Translations under genes and position numbers: made by a program
Shown here: piece by piece, positions 60,630-64,000 of the stretch
Layout of the letters: every line of letters begins with the position of its first letter
How positions within the stretch are numbered: the first letter of the stretch is position 1
Notes under the pieces: generated by a model
The model's database searches: none
Seen by the model: the letters and a program-made list of their open reading frames with translations, nothing else
What the model was told of the DNA's origin: nothing
Source: Tipula vernalis
Taxonomy: Eukaryota > Arthropoda > Insecta > Diptera > Tipulidae
NCBI GenBank assembly: GCA_958295665.1
Contig: OY282560.1
Span: 310,353,236 to 310,417,235, forward strand
Reading direction: 5' to 3'
DNA: 64,000 nt

Positions 60630-60925
60630 TTAGTAATCTACAAAATGCCGTTACTCGTGCATGTGACGACGAAGCGTTATTAGCTTTTACAACCTCAGCT
60701 AAACCAACAACATCAATAGTTGGTTATAATAATCCACACCAATCTAGGTCCATACAGGTACACCACAAAACATATCATACGATATCTCTCGCACATTTCA
60801 ACCAAACACACCTTATCAAAATCAATCAGGTTCTTCATTCCAAAACAGAACGAATACAGTACGAAACGTTATGATTTGCCATTATTGTCACAAGTCAGGA
60901 CATTAAATTTCTGAATGTTTCAAAT
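60630..60925 (+). pseudogene. Chimeric gypsy gag, C-terminal part with zinc knuckle
   Basis: SNLQNAVTRACDDEALLAF continues the capsid region. At about 60871-60921 the knuckle ICHYCHKSGH is followed by a stop codon and then ISECF, so the CCHC pattern is intact apart from one nonsense change. Confidence 0.75.
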
Positions 60926-61049
60926 GCCAAAGTGCCCAGGGAAACTCCTAAGAACTCGAAAAGACGAACAACACGTGTGTTAACGAAACCAGAAATATAA
61001 TTGCAACCGTTTCTCAACAAAATATTAATAAAAAGTACCTTAGCTTAAT

Positions 61050-61494
61050 AATTGAAAATAATACCACAAGATCTTTGTTCCTAGTGGATTCTGGAGCAGA
61101 TGTTAGTTTGGTGAAGGTAAATTGTTTGGATGGTGATATTTTTTGTCATGCGGAAAGAAAATGTTCAATTATTGGAATTTCTGCAAACATTATTGAAACA
61201 CTTGCAGCTTGCAGTCTTCAATTAACCTTTCCAGATTTTAAATCTGTAACTCATGACTTTGAAATAATTTCCGATACATTTCCAATAAAATATGACGGTA
61301 TATTGGGTTTAGATTTCTTAAACAAGTTTAAATGTGCATTGAATTTTGATTTAATATCATTAAGAATTCTAATCGGTCAAGAAACTCATACATATAATTT
61401 GAATACCAATCTCAACGACATTATACTTCCGCCAAGAAGCGAAATAATGACTACGGCTATGCAATTATCGCCATGTCACTTACCGATATGCTGA
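61050..61494 (+). pseudogene. Chimeric gypsy protease
   Basis: Active site FLVDSGADVSLVK at about 61078, flap-like IIGISANIIETLA, and YDGILGLDFLNKFKCALNFD. It lines up by eye with 16676-16970 of gypsy-1. The frame runs into the junction with the foreign RNase H segment near 61465. Confidence 0.8.
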
Positions 61495-62525
61495 GAAAGG
61501 GAAATGATTTTAAATTCACAAGCAGAGAAGAATTTGCATTCACGCAACTAAAGGAGAAACTTCTTGATGAACCCTCATTAAGAATTTATACGATGACGGC
61601 CGATACCGAGCTACATACCGATGCCTGTAAGATCGAAATACGTGCGATTTTACTTCAAAAGTCAGCAGATGATTAGAACTATCACCCCGTATTCTTCTAC
61701 AGTAAAAAGGCAACCAAGGCAGAAGAGAATTATATAGCAGTTACGACTTTGAAAAAATTTCGGGTTTATTTATTCGGATTACAGTTTACAATTGCGACCG
61801 ATTGTGCTGCTTTTAATGCCACCATGGAGAAAAGGGAACTAACATCGGGGATTGCTCGGTGTGCCCTTCGGCTTGATGAGTTCGATAACTATGTTATTAA
61901 CAATGTTCTTCTATTTAAGATGGTACAAGGTAGCCTACCGTTAGTCACACCACGGGCAATGCACAGGGAAGTAATTATGGCATATCACGAGCAAGGCCAT
62001 TTTGCGGTGAGAAAGACATCCGAACTAATACAACCAGAATACTACATTCCGAATTTGAAGGCAAAGATTCAGGAGCCCATTCAAAATTGCATTCATTGCA
62101 TCGTGGCGGAGAGGAAGGCATAGGTAAGAAGAATGGTCTGCTGAATTCATTGCCTAAAGGTGATACACCGCTTACCACTTACCATCTCGACCATTTGGGG
62201 AGCTTCACGTCTACAAGAAAAAAATATAAATACTCGTACATTCTAAGCGTGATTGATGAATTTTCGAAATTTATTTGGCTCTATCCTACGAAATCAGTTA
62301 CTTCAAAGGAGACTCTGCAGAAGCTAAACTTGTAAAAGGCGGTGTTTGGTAATCCTGAACATATCATTACAGATCGGGGCACAGCTTTTACATCAGCGGA
62401 ATTTGAGTAATATTGCAGAACCGAAAGCATTGGACATACAATCATCACGACAGGTGCACCTATGGGAAATGGGCAAGTAGAACGTATTAATCACTTGATT
62501 ATTCCAGCTCTTATAAAACTTGCTC
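61465..62525 (+). pseudogene. Chimeric gypsy RNase H and integrase N-terminal part
   Basis: TDMLRKGNDFKF and AFTQLKEKLLDEPSLRIY precede RNase H (HTDACKIEIRAILLQKSADD, KFRVYLFGLQFTIATDCAAF). Integrase begins around HREVIMAYHEQGHFAVRKT with CIHCI, then YHLDHLGSFTSTRKKYKYSY, and ITDRGTAFTSAEF and GNGQVERINHLIIPALIKLA before the solo LTR. Stops occur at 61674, about 62120, 62333 and 62409. Confidence 0.8.
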
Positions 62526-63389
62526 TGTTACGACTGGCATACGTCTCCACTTCAAACAGAGGAACAAAATTTTCGCTGTTTTTCTTTTTACTTCGCTTCC
62601 GCTCGGTTGTCCGTTTTTTGGGTGTGGTTCGACCCCGTAACGGTTCATTTCTTTCAGGTATTTTTGTGTTTTTCTTGGTTTTCTTAAAACAGTGATAGTG
62701 AAAGTGAAATTTAACATTAACGTAGAATCAGTTTTAACGTAATTTATCTTGCTTAATTTTAAATTTTTTCTCTTTTACCGTAACCTAAAAATTTTTCTTT
62801 GAATTTCTTACTGTAGTGTGCTACGCCGCACTATGTGCGTGTAAACAAAATCATTGATCGAGTGATGTGAGGTGTGGTCATGTGAAGGGTCGGTCATTTT
62901 CCACCCTGTTCCGTGCGTGCCGTTCGTTCCTCCAGGACAGGCTGTGCTGGAGGGCGGCACGCCATATGAGTTGATCGCGTCGGGGTGACGGTCTCCGTTC
63001 CGGGGGATTGTCGCTGGAATTGTCATGCGGGCGTCCTTCCCTCATAGTGGCATCGGTGGCCGTCGCGACTGGGAAACAGCATCCCAGTAGGCGGGCCGAT
63101 GAAGGGAGGCCCGTGTGGCAGTCACGGCGGTAGTCGCCTGGGATTGAGACGGTCACTCCGGATCGATCACTCCCTTCTTATCATTTTCTTTTTGCCGCTG
63201 CTGAGGCCGTGGCAATCTAGTTATAATTTCCATTTGCCCCTCTAATTTTGTTCTTCATGCGGTTATTCAAGCATGAGAAATATGTCTGAAAACCCCCAAG
63301 CCGCACCGTGAGCTCTAGCCAGCTACTATACCGTATCAGACCGCTATTCTCATGTCTGTTAACGTAATCCCTTGGGGGATTACGTTACA
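62526..63389. repeat. Solo LTR in the integrase region
   Basis: 864 bp running from TGTTACGACTGG to GGATTACGTTACA, i.e. TG...CA ends, with a 4-bp duplication GCTC at 62522-62525 and 63390-63393. Host reading continues across it: PALIKLAL then LNNEENWYKYVDQLQRYLN. Its middle (about 62880-63180) is far more GC-rich than anything nearby. A perfect 12-bp stem (TAACGTAATCCC) with a 4-base loop lies at 63360-63387. No element copy of this family is present elsewhere in the window. Confidence 0.75.
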
Positions 63390-63392
63390 GCT

Positions 63393-63873
63393 CTTAATAA
63401 CGAAGAAAATTGGTATAAGTACGTCGACCAATTACAAAGATACCTGAATAATTCGTCTCAACGTGCCGTAGCGATGAGTCCATCCGTGTTATTAACGGGA
63501 GTAAAGATGAGGACATATATCTGAAAGAATAGTCGAGCAAGAAGAATCGTTGCTATTTAACGAAGAACGTCAACATCTAAGAGAGGAGGCTGAACAAAAT
63601 ATCAGCAAGATTCAAAAAGAAAATGTACGGGACTACAACAGGCGACGAAAGCAAGTGTATACTTATAAGTTAGGAGATGTTGTAGCTATTAAAAAAACCC
63701 AATTTGTAAAGGTGAACGGCAAAGATCGCTACGATGTGGAAAAGATTGGCAATTCCGAAGGTCCTATTAAGATGTCTAATACCGCAGAATTTATGAAGCT
63801 ATATTACAATGGTGTATCAGATGATGATACCGAATTCGATAATGCATTTTCAAATTCATCCCGGGCAGGATGA
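63393..63873 (+). pseudogene. Chimeric gypsy integrase C-terminal part
   Basis: NNEENWYKYVDQLQRYLNNS, a frame change near 63515-63525, then the frame 63550-63873 with LREEAEQNISKIQKENVRDY, LGDVVAIKKTQF and DRYDVEKIGNSEGPIKMSNT. About 15 residues normally found between KKTQF and the DRY motif are missing. Ends in an Asp/Glu-rich tail. Confidence 0.8.
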
Positions 63874-63889
63874 GGGAGCAGAAGGGGCG
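63872..63889 (+). promoter_or_regulatory. Chimeric gypsy polypurine tract
   Basis: GAGGGAGCAGAAGGGGCG directly precedes TGTGGGATC at 63890, the presumed start of the 3' LTR, which continues to the window edge. Confidence 0.6.
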
Positions 63890-64000
63890 TGTGGGATCAT
63901 CCTGTAATGTTTACCGTAGAATTTAAAGAATATTATAATTCATTTGTATTGGTATTTTTTAAAATTGTTGTTGTTTTCACAAAGTAGCTGCTTTTAATAA

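Larger units (their letters stand above)
59936..64000 (+). mobile_element. Chimeric, decayed Ty3/gypsy element with nested insertions
   Basis: Gag and protease resemble those of the 15700-21700 element (17.6/297-like), but RNase H and integrase belong to a different clade. There RNase H has TDCAAF where the 17.6 type has NHKPL, and the C terminus has VAIKKTQF and DRYDVEKIGNSEGP. Reverse transcriptase is missing altogether, with a junction near 61465. A MITE sits in gag and a solo LTR in integrase. A polypurine tract and TGTGGGATC at 63890 suggest its 3' LTR runs off the window. Confidence 0.85.

Noticed and set aside
62526..63389. Helitron
   Set aside because: There is a hairpin near one end, but the ends are TG..CA and a 4-bp duplication flanks it. 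Helitrons make no duplication and end in CTRR.

Overview
The window looks like insect nuclear DNA, most likely from a fly or midge (inference). It is very AT-rich and packed with transposons. Its host genes have short introns (64 and 66 bp) beside multi-kilobase ones, and it carries Ty3/gypsy, BEL/Pao, Tc1/mariner, non-LTR and Polinton elements. Only about 4 kb of 64 kb is confident host coding sequence. Nothing points to a bacterium or a free virus.

Host genes. (1) A plus-strand gene at 1079-14611 has four exons whose junctions keep phase and give a 207-residue protein I do not recognise. Its introns hold a degenerate repeat field (about 6230-7800) and a three-copy tandem repeat (13221-14334). 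(2) A minus-strand first coding exon at 31514-33472 encodes the N-terminal 653 residues of the splicing helicase DHX38/Prp16, up to the DEAH box. The C-terminal half is not in the window. (3) Just upstream on the same strand, 33865-34868 plus a tentative first exon near 35515, lies a neuferricin-like (CYB5D2) gene with an apparent GC-AG intron and an unusual 26-bp inverted repeat.

Mobile DNA from left to right. A decayed Ty3/gypsy element (about 15700-21700) has its 3' LTR split by a Tc1-like transposon. A decayed mdg3/Blastopia-like remnant sits at 24836-26043, followed by a Jockey/CR1-like LINE scrap, a deleted mariner and a purine-strand tract. A gypsy remnant lies at 35830-37170. An 11.1-kb, almost undamaged mdg3/Blastopia-like LTR retrotransposon (38432-49515) has about 2-kb LTRs and a CCTT target duplication. 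It sits inside a LINE (37890-38427 and 49520-50830). Each of its LTRs carries a different MITE-like insertion, and both used the target TCA in the context TCAGTCA. A minus-strand BEL/Pao element (52848-57400) was split in its integrase gene by a 2.7-kb miniature Polinton (53338-56042) with AGT...ACT ends, a 6-bp duplication and a polymerase-B remnant. A second BEL scrap, a 108-bp tandem repeat and a chimeric gypsy element (59936 to the right edge) follow. That last element contains a palindromic MITE in gag and a solo LTR in integrase.

The most notable structures are the miniature Polinton, the pair of LTR-resident MITEs that have their own empty-site controls, the chimeric gypsy element, and the unidentified four-exon gene.
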